NCBI GenBank assembly: GCA_004194705.1 | Contig: SADC01000161.1 | Location: 1-64,000, forward strand | DNA: 64,000 bases | Reading direction: 5' to 3' | Source of the DNA: Ditylenchus dipsaci | Taxonomy: Eukaryota; Nematoda; Chromadorea; Rhabditida; Anguinidae | The notes under the pieces: generated by a model | The model's input: the letters and a program-made list of their open reading frames with translations, nothing else | What the model was told of the DNA's origin: nothing | The model's database searches: none | Shown here: in pieces, positions 32,601 to 43,800 of the stretch | Layout of the letters: each line of letters begins with the position of its first letter | Numbering within the stretch: position 1 is the stretch's first letter | Position numbers and translations under genes: made by a program

Positions 32601-35073
32601 TATCACTATATAATTTTGTATCCCTGAATTTTAGCTGCAAGATGACACCAAACGGAAATTTTTTAATGGGCAAAAAAAAAGTGGACTTTATGGACTTTTC
32701 CGAGTGAGAGTGTTTGAAAAAAGTACCACTAATTAAGTTATTAGCTTTACTTTTTTCTATAAAAATTTTAAAAAATTTGCTTTTTAGATAACTTATCAAA
32801 TGCGCATACTCACAACAGCTTTGCTCTCCGTAGTGCTACTCAAACGTGTCTTTTCTCTAGTGCAATGGGCTGCTTTATTCATCTCCCTTCTTGGTGTCAT
32901 TCTCGTCACCATCTCAAGCCAACAAAGCCGCCATTTAGAAGCTAGTGATGATAGTGAAGAAAAAAGAAAAAGTCAACTGATTGGTCTCACTACTATTTTC
33001 GTCATGTGCTGGACTTCTGCTTTTGCTGGTGTGTATCTAGAAAGAGTGTTGAAAAAAGTTCTTGTGATATTCTGCTTCAAAATATCCGTCTCAGTGTTAT
33101 TACTTGCCCTTTTCTGTCCTTACGATGTTCAATGACGGAGCTGTGATTCAGGAACGTAAGTTAGATTAGCTTTTTAAAAGTTGAGTGATGGCCATATGGC
33201 CGGCCATTTTGAAATCGCTCACAGGGCCGGGCATATGGCAAATCTATTTCAAAATGGCCGGCCGTCTGACCAAAATTTTTAATCAGTGAAAATGGAAAAT
33301 TTCCCAATTGTGAAATTTTTCGAAAGAAATAATTGTGAAAATTTACGGGTTACGTCATGTGGCCGGCCATATTGCATGCCATGTGGCTGATTTCAAAATG
33401 GCGAATACTTGACTAACCCAAGTTTTTAATATTTTCACGACTAAATTTGTAAAGTTCAATAGAATTTTGAGTCAGGTACCCGAATTTAGGGTAGGACTCA
33501 GAAATTTCAAGGCAATTACGATTTTAAGAATAGTTTGGGCTAAATTATTGAAAACGGGTATCCCACTTGACAACCCTACTCACAAATTATCTTTTTCTTT
33601 CACAGATGGCACAATTTACTATGGATGGACTTGGCTTGTTTGGACTATTTCAATTAGTAGTGCTTTTAGCGGAATTCTGGTGGCCGCTGTTATGAAGTAT
33701 GCAGACAATATTAAAAAGAGCTATAGTAATAGCATATCTTTGGTTAGTTTTTTTTAACACCAAAATGTCTATGCAGACTAAACTATGCGTCTTGTGTAGT
33801 ATTTCAGGCTGAACAAGATGGCTGAAAAAAAATTGGAGACAGGGAGGGTTTGAACGTTTAAAACAGGTTCTGAAGTTGTGTCACAAACTTCTTCAAATCT
33901 CTTGACCTTTTAGCAAGTCCTTGCTTCTGGCAACGGGTTCGTGCTCAGCGTAAGCGATATACCGTATTATCTCTATTAAACGGGCATGCCCTTTTATTTT
34001 TCAACCCCTCAAAAATCAGAAAAATTCGATGCCGATCTCGAGATTTTCGGGTGCTCAACCAAAATCTGAAAAGTGCAATCGAAAGAGCTCGTGGGAGTTA
34101 AGGAAATGCAGAAAACAGCTTTGCAAAATATTTACTCTGTGCTGAGATCTAAAGCCTCAAATCGAGAGAGCCGTTTATTAGAAATTGCCCGTTTAATAGA
34201 GATGATACGGTACTTGTGAAATTGCTTTAAAACAGGGTACGTAACTCAAAAAAAAGTACAATTTTGTCATTTTTCGTCAAAAAAGCCATTTACCACTGCT
34301 TATTGATTTTTGAGCACCAAAAAAAATTCGACTAAAAACTTCGAAAATAAAAAAGATTTTTGGTCCCAAAAAAGCACAAATCTTTTTAAAAAGTACATTT
34401 ACGTTCCCTCCTTTAAAAATATTTAAGCCACTGTCAAATTTCAAATTCCGCTCAAGACAAAAACATTCAAATAGTGAATTTCAAGTTTTTTTGAAAATAA
34501 AATGTTTTTGTCTTGAGCGGAATTTTAAATTTTGACGGTGACTTGAATGTTTTTAACGCAGTTTTACAGGTAAATCGGTCATGTTCAGCATGAATCCGGT
34601 GTCAGAATGAAGGATTTGCTAAAAGGTGAAGAGATTTGAAGAAGTTTGTGACACAACTTCAGAAGCTGTTTTAAACGCTCAAACCCTTCCTGCTTCCGAA
34701 ATTTTTTTCAGCCATCTTGTTCATCCTGAAATTCAGCACCAAACGCATAGTTCGGTACACACAGCCTTTCCTGTGTTAATATTAGGGTCGTAAACTATAA
34801 GAAAATTTACAGGGCGGAACAGCTTTTTTGTCAATTGCCTTTGGCGACACCCAATTTACATTCATTTTATTTATTGGAGTGGGTTTGGTGATAGCTTCGG
34901 TATTTCTTTATACTACCAATCCACCACTAACATCCGCTACCAGTGTGGATGATTATGTAGATAATTTTGCGATTGTTTCCGACTCCTCTTCTTCTGATGA
35001 ACGAGAAAGTTATGTGGAGGAAATTAATGTGAAACTAAAAGGTGATTTTTTATTTGAATTCAAATTTTTGTAA
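29627..35073 (+). CDS. SLC35A-family nucleotide-sugar transporter
   Basis: This Golgi/ER membrane antiporter family moves UDP- or CMP-sugars into the lumen. Exons: 29627-29761, 29813-29951, 31727-31787, 31843-31940, 31988-32028, 32788-33155, 33606-33742 and 34813-35073; intron phases agree throughout. Signature segments: FSLIFLTVQGSLNP, ETIKVCIPALIYVIQNNL, ITYQMRILTTALLSV (family TYQLKILTTALFSV), SAFAGVYLERVLKK, the shifted-frame LLQNIRL, AAVMKYADNIKKSY (family VKYADNILKGF) and FIGVGLVIASVFLY. The ATG at 29627 begins a hydrophilic N-terminus; the C-terminus is acidic (SDSSSSDERES). Exon 6 needs two added bases, one at a run of six A (33050) and one at a run of four T (33110), so the breaks look like homopolymer errors. 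Introns 2, 5, 6 and 7 are filled with inverted-repeat elements. The exact sugar specificity cannot be told; UDP-galactose or UDP-GlcNAc are the nearest relatives. Confidence 0.9.
30005..30996. mobile_element. hAT-like non-autonomous element in transporter intron 2
   Basis: The left end is CAGGGCTCGGCACGGGC and the right end is the complement of CAGAGCTGTGCACGGGC, followed on both sides by GGCCCG-rich sequence. The flanking 8 bases (GGGTTGAA, GGATTGAC if shifted by one) match at only six positions, so the insertion is probably old. It contains a TA-flanked pogo-like insert (30538-30784) and CTACTACTTGAG-type simple repeats. Confidence 0.55.
30538..30784. mobile_element. pogo-like element, TA-flanked, nested
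   Basis: Ends are CAGTCGACTCTCGATTTAAGG and the complement at 30764-30784, with TA on each side (30536-30537 and 30785-30786). The interior shares AAAAGTTCGTTCCCCAGC with the elements at 7014 and 53046. It lies wholly inside the hAT-like element 30005-30996. Confidence 0.8.
31114..31562. mobile_element. TTAA-flanked fold-back with a nested element
   Basis: It lies between TTAA at 31110-31113 and TTAA at 31563-31566. The arms pair through GACCATAGC, CAACGAGAATTTCAAATG and GCGCGGGACAGTTCTCTTTC. A second inverted-repeat element with AGGGTGGCGCAGAAAAA ends (about 31229-31483) is inserted at its centre. The element at 50049-50240 is a close relative (GCGCGGGACAATTCTCTTTC). Confidence 0.75.
33770..34765. 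repeat. Long fold-back with CCGTATTT-family copy at its centre, in transporter intron 7
   Basis: The left arm (about 33770-33950: GAACAAGATGGCTGAA, AGTTGTGTCACAAACTTCTT, TTTAGCAAGTCCTT) is complemented at about 34575-34765. Inside is a full CCGTATTT-family element (33961-34212) and a second palindrome (TTTTTGTCTTGAGCGGAATTT). It lies between coding exons 7 and 8. Confidence 0.7.
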
Positions 35074-35093
35074 ACAATATTAGACATGATTAG

Positions 35094-35535
35094 AGTTAGG
35101 CCTCAAACACAATGAGGAGTCTGTTTGCGGATGCTAAATCAGATTTGTCGGACGGAAATGGCCATAACTTTTTTTTCAAATTTTCAAAAATTATTCTGTT
35201 ATTACCATTTTGTAGCTAAGATTCATGGCTACCAGATGAGCATTTTATAAAGTAGATGTCTTTTGAAAAATTGAGAGAAAAATGAAAGACTCCGCCCAAG
35301 ACTCCTGACTCAAATTCTAGTCAGGAGTCTTGGGCGGAGTCTTTCATTTTTATCTCAATTTTTCAAAAGACATCTACTTCATAAAATGCTCATCTGGTAG
35401 CTCTGAATCTTGGCTACAAAATGGTGATAACAGAATAATTTTTGAAAAATTGAAAAAAAAGTTATGGCCATTTCCGTCCGACAAATCTGATTTAGCATCC
35501 GCAAACAGACTCCTCATTGTGTTTGAGGCCTAACT
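35094..35535. repeat. Near-perfect palindrome, arms about 215 bp, tiny loop
   Basis: AGTTAGGCCTCAAACACAAT at the left end is complemented at the right end. The arms meet around GACTCCTGACTC AAATTCTA GTCAGGAGTC near 35310. It starts about 20 bases after the transporter's stop codon and so probably lies in its 3' UTR. Confidence 0.85.
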
Positions 35536-35979
35536 GAATGGAAAGCTTTTCAGAAAACTTTACGGACAGAAAAAACGCAAAAAGTTTTTCGAAAAATAAA
35601 AAGAAATAAAAACTACCAGTGGCTTGATACCTTTAAAATTTCTCGTATAGCATACGATAAGTTCTACAGTTATCAGCGTACAGTTGTCGATTAAATTATC
35701 GATTGTACGAGGAATTCCTTTGTTATAGATAATTTATAGATAACTACAGAATTTAGCGTATAATTTAGAACATAATCGATAACTGTAGAATTTTCGTAAT
35801 TTTCTTTCTGGACAGAAAAACATCCTAGTCATAAATTGTGACTAACAATTCACAAATTTGTGCATAATATAAAAAAATATTCGATTTTTTCCTAATTTTT
35901 CAAAGACTCTAAAAATCAAAGTTTATTCTTCACATGAAAAACAATTTCAATGCTAAAGTGACAACTATGATATTTCACT

Positions 35980-36745
35980 AATAAGAACTGTAAATTCGTA
36001 TTCGAAAATTTTGTTAATGCCATCTTGTAGACCATAGTCAATTTACTATATGAAATATTGATATTTTTTCCAACAGAAAGAAAAAGATGGATCTGGAAAG
36101 TAAAGAAACGTCGAGGCAATAACTGCCTTGGTCCCGCCTGTGAAATTTTAAAAACATGTTTTACTATACCGTAAAACCTCTGATAGCCCCCCCCCCCTGA
36201 TTCAAAATCATGTTTTATTGTGTATTGTGTTTTAGACTCACTTTTTCAAAACTGGTCTCAGGAAAGTTACCACGCATTTGATAGCTCATCTCACTGGCTA
36301 CAAAATGGGTGGTCACTTGCCTAAAAGTATTCTTCAAAAGGTGGATCAAAAACGCGATGCCAGAAACACGATTTGAACCAGCAAGCTACTATTAGAGGTT
36401 TTACGATAGTCTAAGCTTGATGTAGTGACATCCTCAAAAATACGATCCTCAGCTAGTTCCGACAATTTTTTCAACAAGTGTCAGACTTATCTGAGGATCT
36501 AACTTATGGGTGTCATACATAGAGGGACTTGACTATAATGAGGACTTGAAAATACACTTGTAAGACTTGAAATTTCCTTTAAAAATCCCTTGATTCTTCA
36601 GATCTATTTTTTTCTTTTTGTTGGGTAAAAGTATCAATATTTCATATAGTAAATCGACTGTGCTCTACAAGATGGCATTCACAGAATTGTCGAATTCGAG
36701 TTTACAGTTCGGACGGCTCTTTTGTAAATTATATTGAAATTTAGT
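35980..36745. repeat. Fold-back with nested CCGTAAAACC-family copy
   Basis: AATTTACTATATGAAATATTG at about 36040-36060, with CTTGTAGACC, is complemented near 36635-36690. Between the arms, 36165-36410 has ends ACCGTAAAACCTCT and AGAGGTTTTACG, a variant of the CCGTATTT family. No gene is seen from 35536 to 36960. Confidence 0.5.
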
Positions 36746-36960
36746 GCCAAAAGTAAGAGCAAGGATTAGAAGTTGTTAACACAGATATTCATGATAAATC
36801 TGATAATTTATTGATTGATAGAGAGGAATACAACATAAAGGAATACACATATCTACAACCTTTTTGATCAGTGCCCATATCTATTTGTTTTTTCCTGATT
36901 CTCAAGTCCATATATTTATGTTCATTTTGCAACAACAGCCTTTCTATTTTTTGAAAATAC

Positions 36961-39900
36961 TCAATAACGAGGGAACGTTTGGTCCACTTCCATTGCCCAT
37001 GCATCCAGTCCTCCGATCAGATCGTGAAACTTTATGCCACAACCGGAAGCTGCAGCTTTTTCATGCAACAAACACACCGCCAACTGAGAGTCGTTTCCAC
37101 GATGGCACACCACGTAAACTGAAAATATTCTTGGGTAAACACTTTTTTACCCTTGCCTTATCGTTCCTATTTTAAATGCATAATCTTTTTCTAACTCATA
37201 ATACTGATTTACCTGTCTCTGGAATATTCTCAACATTGTTGATTCCTATCCTCGGTAATATCTGGCCCATGTCCATTTTTTTCATTTCATCTAGCGGAAA
37301 GTCTAAACACAAAAATTATTTTTTTTAAATCTTGAGCTTGATATTATATCAAAATATTGTGATAACTTATTGTTGTTAATTGTGATAAAAATATATTTGA
37401 CCTGAATAAAAGTTGCGACTTACTCTTGGCTTCTGGCAAGTGGCATATCTCAAACTCGGGAGAAGGTCTAAAAAAGGTTTTATATAAAGCTCATTTGCCA
37501 GTAGAAAACTTTTTTACCTTGTGTCAATTAAAATGGGTGCAGCGTTATTCTCTCTAACCATGTAGTAATCTTGAACTGATATCCTGTCTTCTTGGGGAAT
37601 GATTGATAAAAGCGAAGCCTATGAAATGTGAGTGTTCTACTGTTAAAAAATGCAGCTGATATGTCTCACATGCAGCTTGTATGCAAGAATCATAGACGTA
37701 CCCAATGGGTATGGGGGTGGGCTGGCAGGGCCATAGACCCCCGCCCTTCGTCATAATCTTTTTTTTAGCTTTTTTAGCCTTACTTAGCTTTTTTGGCTTT
37801 TTAGCACCGCTCACTAGTGATGGAAATATTGAAATTCCGGGACTACCGGGACGGGACTTTTAAGAAAAAAATTTCGATACCGGGACCGGGACTTTTCAAA
37901 AATTTTGCCGGGACCAGAAAAAGTTTCGTTCGGGACTTCTAATACAGTCAACTCTCGGGCATTTATGCCGTTGGGGCCCCCGCTCTAAATTTTCGAAAAG
38001 TAACCCAGAAACACCTTCTAAACTGGTTTTTTTCTGTTCAATAAGATAAAAGAAACATTTCTTATCAGTTTCTAATCAATGAAACGAACTCTTTTTTCAG
38101 AAAAAATTGTTTTAAAATCGTTTAAGGTACCATGGTCTATTCATGGTATTTTCGACTAATCTTTGGTCACATTCGATTAAACTTAGGCTTTAGGCAAGCG
38201 TAGGCCAGCGTATGTTAGGACGGACTCAAACATGTTTTCTTTCTTCAATGTTCGAAAAGCATTTTTAAGCCCGTCCTAAAATACGCTGGCCTACCCTGGC
38301 TTAAGCCTAAATTCCTGAGCCTAAAAATTACCAAAAATACTCTAAAAAAACCATCTACCTTTGACGAGTTGAAGTCAATGTTTTATTAGGCAAATTAGGC
38401 TAATCTGTCACTCGCTAATCCGTCACTCTTGATTATCCGTCACCTCACGGCCGGTCCCAAGAGGTGACGGATTATCGAGAGTTGACTGTAAAAGCATTGT
38501 TTCAAAAAAACTTCATTTCACAATATTACATCACAAAAGAGCTAGTAGTTGAAATTAATGACGCTTAGATTCTTGTTCAAAAAAATTAATTGTTCCGCAT
38601 GCTCTGGAGAAAGATTTGAACGCCTGTAGTCGTATACATCCTGCGCCACCGAGAATAACTGTTCACTTGGTACGCTTGTAGCTAGAGCTGATAAGTAGCG
38701 ACGAGCTATTTTCGCTAGCACAGGGTATGAACCTTCGTTTTTCTTTTAAAAAGTTGAGTTAATTGAACCTACTCTTTTTGAAAAACTAGAGACGAAGAAA
38801 GACGAAAGACTTGAAAAACGAAAGACAAGAGAAAAAATTGCACGAAAGCGAAAGATTGATAAGAAGAATAATGATAAATTGGCGAAAAAGCTAAAATGTG
38901 TAAATTTCTTGACAATGAAATAAATAAAAAAGTCCCGAAATTTTTTCGATTTTCGGGACCGGGACTTTCACTCTGAAAGTTCGGGACCGCCGGGACGGGA
39001 CTTTGGCAAAAAATTTCTTCTGCGGGACGGGACTTTCGGGACCGTCCCGTCCCGCTTCCATCACTACCGCTCACCCCCCCCCCCCCCTCCCCCATCAGAA
39101 ATTCCTGGTTCCTTAGGCAATAATACGAGAAACTTTACTTAATAGGCCGAAATGGAAAAGAACTTTTAACACCAATATAAATTCTGAAAATTCTTACTTT
39201 GTCTGTAGGACCAGCACCACAAAAGAGTTCGTAGTCCTGAAGTTGTCTGATTGTTGGATTCTTGCTGCATACTGCACAGTTTGACATCTTTTCTCGAAGT
39301 GAAATATTCCTTATTTTCCCATCAAATCCGTCGAAAAGAAAAAGATTGCCAGCAAAAGAGGCTGAATTTAAAAAAAAAGTAAATGCAAAAACTTTAAATT
39401 CACTAAGTGAAGCATTTCTTACATTCTCCTCTAATAGCTATTTTGATGACTTCAAGCGCTTGCATACTTCCAATCACACCAACTATAGGGCCTAGAACAC
39501 CACCTTCTGAGCAATTGGTCACCTACAGATGCAAAACTTGTTCATTTGAACTGCAACTTTCAATTAAAATTTTACTGCTTCTGGTCGCGGTGGCACAGGA
39601 AATATGCAACGATAGCAAGGACATTTCTAAAAAGATTCATTTTATAGCAATATTCTTAATCTGTAAGCACAAATTTACCGGTCCATTATTATATACAGTC
39701 AACTGTCCTTCCCAGCCGAGGGCACTGCCACTAACTTAAGTCAATTAATTTTATGAAAAAAAACTTGTATTTTGAAAGAGTATGCTACCTAGAGGTTTTT
39801 GCAGAAGTACACACGCATCATTTGTGAGATATCTCAAAATGTTCGTGTTGAATGGACGTAAATCGATGATATGTCAAAATTTAACCTGGTAGCCACATTG

Positions 39901-40487
39901 TCTGAGCAATCAGCAACAATATCATAATCTTTCACAATTTTCAGTGCATTTTCTGACAAAAGAAGAGTTTCGTAGCAAGTGACCTGTGTCTCTGAGTTTA
40001 GCCTAAGACACTAAGACACATTAAAAAGACGATGAAGACAGCTTATAATTTTACCTTAAAATAGATTCTTTTATGGATTCAACTTTAGACAGTCCGATCC
40101 TATTTTCGTCATGCAAGATTTGACGGTGCAGGTTGTCAATCTGACATCAAATAGAGAAATAAGGTAAAACACTGTACAGAAAGTCCACTCACCGAAATGC
40201 AATCATGATCTACAATTCCAATTCGTCCCACTCCCGCAGCAGCCAAGTATATAGCAACTGGGCACCCCAAACCACCGGCTCCAACAATCAAAACGAGCAA
40301 TCTCTGAAAAATATCGAAATTTCAACCACTGAAAATCTCAACCTCACAAATTTTGAACCGAAAAAAGTTACCTGATTTTCTCTTGACCACTGGCGCCAAC
40401 CCCTTGTAATATCAGCTGACGACTGAACCGAGTAACCTCCTCCTTGGTCAAACTGTGATCCGAAAAAGGTGTTAAGGCAGAAGACAT
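36961..40487 (-). CDS. MOCS3: MOCS3/UBA4: E1-like adenylyltransferase and sulfurtransferase
   Basis: This cytosolic enzyme adenylates and thiocarboxylates the small proteins MOCS2A and URM1, for molybdopterin synthesis and tRNA wobble-uridine thiolation. Thirteen exons keep frame throughout: 40487-40372, 40301-40193, 40140-40055, 40002-39886, 39832-39789, 39734-39679, 39626-39576, 39522-39423, 39361-39198, 37618-37518, 37467-37424, 37302-37213 and 37118-36961, about 411 residues. Motifs: [17 protein letters not shown], the nucleotide loop [29 protein letters not shown], zinc cysteines in KCPCYRC and [17 protein letters not shown] (adenylation-domain Cys), then the rhodanese domain ending with active-site loop CHRGNDSQ and TFPRY. 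Intron 9 holds a 1.25-kb hAT element. The CRK gene starts 405 bases away in the opposite direction. Confidence 0.94.
37815..39066. mobile_element. hAT-type element with exact 8-bp TSD CCGCTCAC, in MOCS3 intron 9
   Basis: Ends are TAGTGATGGAA and its complement TTCCATCACTA. CCGCTCAC stands at 37807-37814 and again at 39067-39074. Subterminal sequence is rich in CGGGACGGGACTTT in both orientations. A TA-flanked pogo-like element (37945-38488) is inserted in it. Of the rest, 38770-38940 and 38510-38760 show no intact transposase. It splits the adenylation-domain exons from the rhodanese exons of MOCS3 without touching coding sequence. Confidence 0.88.
37945..38488. mobile_element. pogo-like element, TA-flanked, nested
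   Basis: Ends are CAGTCAACTCTCG and CGAGAGTTGACTG, with TA at 37943-37944 and 38489-38490. Near the right end GGATTATC and CCGTCAC units match those of the element at 41474. It carries the same inner palindrome (GGCCAGCGTATGTTAGGACG) as 22390-22515. Confidence 0.75.
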
Positions 40488-40891
40488 TGCCTACTGCATA
40501 AAAATTTAGGATGAATAAAAAATGGTAAAAATAATTAAAAGACTAAACACCATGCGAAAAAACAGAATTCTCACGAGTAAATAGCTACTTCAGCCATCTA
40601 ACCAAGAAAACGCTTTTGTGGCGTTTTGCCGCATACTTGAAAATTTATCTTTTGATAATTTGGAGATAATATTTTAGATTTCTAGCTATCGAATTTGGGT
40701 TGATAAACAGTTTTATCAAAATTATTCGATAGTACTGGCCAAATTTTTTTACGAAAATTCCTTTTCACTAATTTCACTTGGTTGGGTATTGAAAATCTGA
40801 CATTTTTGCCATTTATTCTGGTGACTCAGCTTGGAGTTTAGGTGTTATTATGGCTATAAGTTTGTAGAGCTGTGATTTGAGTGCTGTAAAA
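40488..40891. promoter_or_regulatory. Shared 404-bp interval between divergent MOCS3 and CRK starts
   Basis: The two start codons face away from each other with no other gene between, so this interval must hold the 5' UTRs and promoters of both unless upstream non-coding exons exist. It is AT-rich and free of obvious repeats, unlike most intergenic DNA here. No specific factor site is called. Confidence 0.5.
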
Positions 40892-43800
40892 ATGTCAACA
40901 TTCGATCCTTATGACTGGGAGAACTTTTTCTTTGGTCGGATGGACAGGGAAGAGGCGGAGAAGTAAATTTTTACTTTAAAGAAGGTCCCACCTTCGCGGG
41001 AGTAGAAAAAAGTGGCCTTGATGGTGCAGTGGATAAGCGTTTGTTTTTTTTAGCCCAAAATCGTGCGCATGTTCGGTCCCACGTGGTGGTACATTATTCC
41101 TTTTGGCTTATTTGATCAATGTATAGGGATAATTGGGGTCGCTGGTTACGAATCTGGCGTCAAAAAAGTCGAATTATCCAAAAAAATTGGTTAAACAAGT
41201 CAAAATAAATAGCGTGCTACCAAGTGGGATCGACGTGCACATGATCATGGGCCATAAAACACAAACGCTTATCCCTGCGCCACCGAGGCCACTTTTTTCT
41301 ACTCCGCGAAAGTGGGAGCCCCTTTAAAATAATGAAAGTAAAACTGATGATTTCAGAACGTTATTGCCTTGCCAGGTCGGCTCATTTTTGCTACGGGAAT
41401 CTAGCTCTAGACCCGGAGGGTACTCTTTGTCAGTAAGGTGAGGCAATTTTATGATCTTTTTATTATTATTATACAGTCAAACCTCGATAATCCGCCACCC
41501 CGCTAAACCGCCAGCCTCGATAAACCGCCACCCTCGAGAAGCCTGATTTGGTTGGCCATCAGAGAAACTCAACAAAGTTTACCCCCGCTAAGCCGCCACC
41601 TCGATAATCCGCCACCCTCGGATCGGTCCCATGGGTGGCGGATTATCGAGGTTTGACTGTAAAGTTATAAGAAGATATTTAGAGAGACGGCAGAGGCGAT
41701 CATCAAATTTTCCACTATTTAATCCAGAAAAAAGAGACGGAAGATGGAAAAATTAGATATGAGGTTTGATATTTTGTAGCACCAAAATAATGTTCGAATA
41801 TAATTAGGATTTTAACCTACTACAATGAGTGTCGGCCTGAGTGTGAGATTTGGCGTGCTTTTAATGCGGGAAGAGCTGTATTTTTTTTTCTTTACTGAAA
41901 CTTTTTTCTGTTAGTTTGGTTCAGAGCTTTAAAATGAGCTATTGACAAGCAACATCTGATAAATTTTTAAAATGGGTTTAAAATACTTAGGTCGCACTCA
42001 GGACCACACTCAGGCCCACACTCGTTAAGTCAGGACTGCCATATGTCGTTTCTAAAAAAAAATTGTCCCTTTTTAGGACGCCAAATCTTTTTTTTTATTT
42101 CCAAAGTAATAGTCAAAATCTTTTTTTTCGCCTCAAAATGGCAATAAGCACTAGATAAAATGGACTTTTTCCTTCAAATTCCTGTTTTTTTACCAAATGT
42201 TCTTTTTAATTTTGAGATGACAGCCCTGGGTTAAGTGCAACTTTGCCGAATCAAATTTGGCTAAAATTGATTTGCGCCCTCAAAATGCTGAATTACGCCC
42301 TCAAACTAATTATTTACGCCCTCAAATTTTATGTAGCCATTTTCTTCGAATTTTTGTTGCAATTTTATAAATATTTTCACACCAGCGTGTAGCACTGAAT
42401 CTTGGCTTTCTAATGAGCTATCAAACCGCTCTGTAAGGTTTGAAAAATGACGAGAATTTGAGGTTTCAAAATAATTTTTTTAAAGTTGACAGTTTTTTGA
42501 AACCTCTAAATATTGTCAGTTTCTGAATCGATCAGGCATGTTTGATAGCTCATTAGAAAGCCAAGATCCAGGGTTACATGCTACTACAAATAATTTTAAA
42601 AAATTGCAACAAAAAGGGGATAAAAAATGGCTATATAAAATTTGAGGGCGTAAATAATTAATTTGACGCCGCAATTCAGCATTTTGAGGGCGCAAATCAT
42701 CTTTAGTAGGGTTGGTAGTTTCCCGGGAAAATTCAAACACGGGAAAGTTCCCGGGAAATTTCCCGGGAAAATTCCAAAAGTCGGGAAAAATCGGGAAAAT
42801 TTGATAAAGAACTTTATACAGAAAAACATAAGAACTCAATCAAAATCATGCATAAATAGATCAAATTTATCCTCAAATGTTTTAGTTTCTTCATCAATTT
42901 CTTCATTTCGTTCTTCCATCGCTTCGTCTACTTTCTGTTCTTTTACGGTTGACTTAAATAAATGAGCGTACTCCAGCATGAGATTATGCTTGATGAACGT
43001 CACCTGGGAGGCCGTTTCCGCCGCCATTCTGAAATCAACCAAAGTAACTTCACTTAAACAAAAAAGCAAACCTGTTGCGAAGTTTGGTATGGATTCCACC
43101 ACGGAAAGACCAGTTCCTTTCTGTGGGAGCAGCAGAGATCGGCAGATTGTGAAGCATTTGCACGATTTTGGACAGGATAGTGTCGCTGAACCAGGCCATC
43201 CACCACGTCCGCGCATTCGTCTTGTCATCTAGCGCATCCCAGGCGTATTTACGTTTGTCATGGGAGAAGATTCCAGTTCCTGCGAGCAACGAAGCACATT
43301 CAGACATCACCTTAAACGGGATAGTTCATTTTAATCAGTTAACCAAAAGTAAACCTCTTTTTCTTTCACGATGCGGAAGTTTGTACGACGGATTAAGTGA
43401 CTTGATGAACTCCTTGAAGAATGGGTTGTCGAGGAAATTTGGTGCGATGTTGCCTGTTGCAAAACCCTGAATGATAAAAGTGATTATGAACAAAAATAAA
43501 TGAAAAAAACCCGAGTCAACAAAACGTCGAGATCTTCTTGCTGATCCTTAGACATGCTCGAAAACCAATATTTGATTGATCCAGAACCAGCTTGCGACGA
43601 AACTTCCGCGGGCTCCGACAACTTGACTTTCTTCGAAAGAGGCGACTGGCTACGACTTCGGCGTTTGACGGATGGTTTCCTCAGCTGGCGGTCAATTTCC
43701 TTCCTTGCCTTGGCTCCGACTTGATTGCAGCTCTAAAATCAAATAGTAAACACAAAAACAATCAACAATTACCTTCAAGTGATTCTCCATCTTTGTGGCA

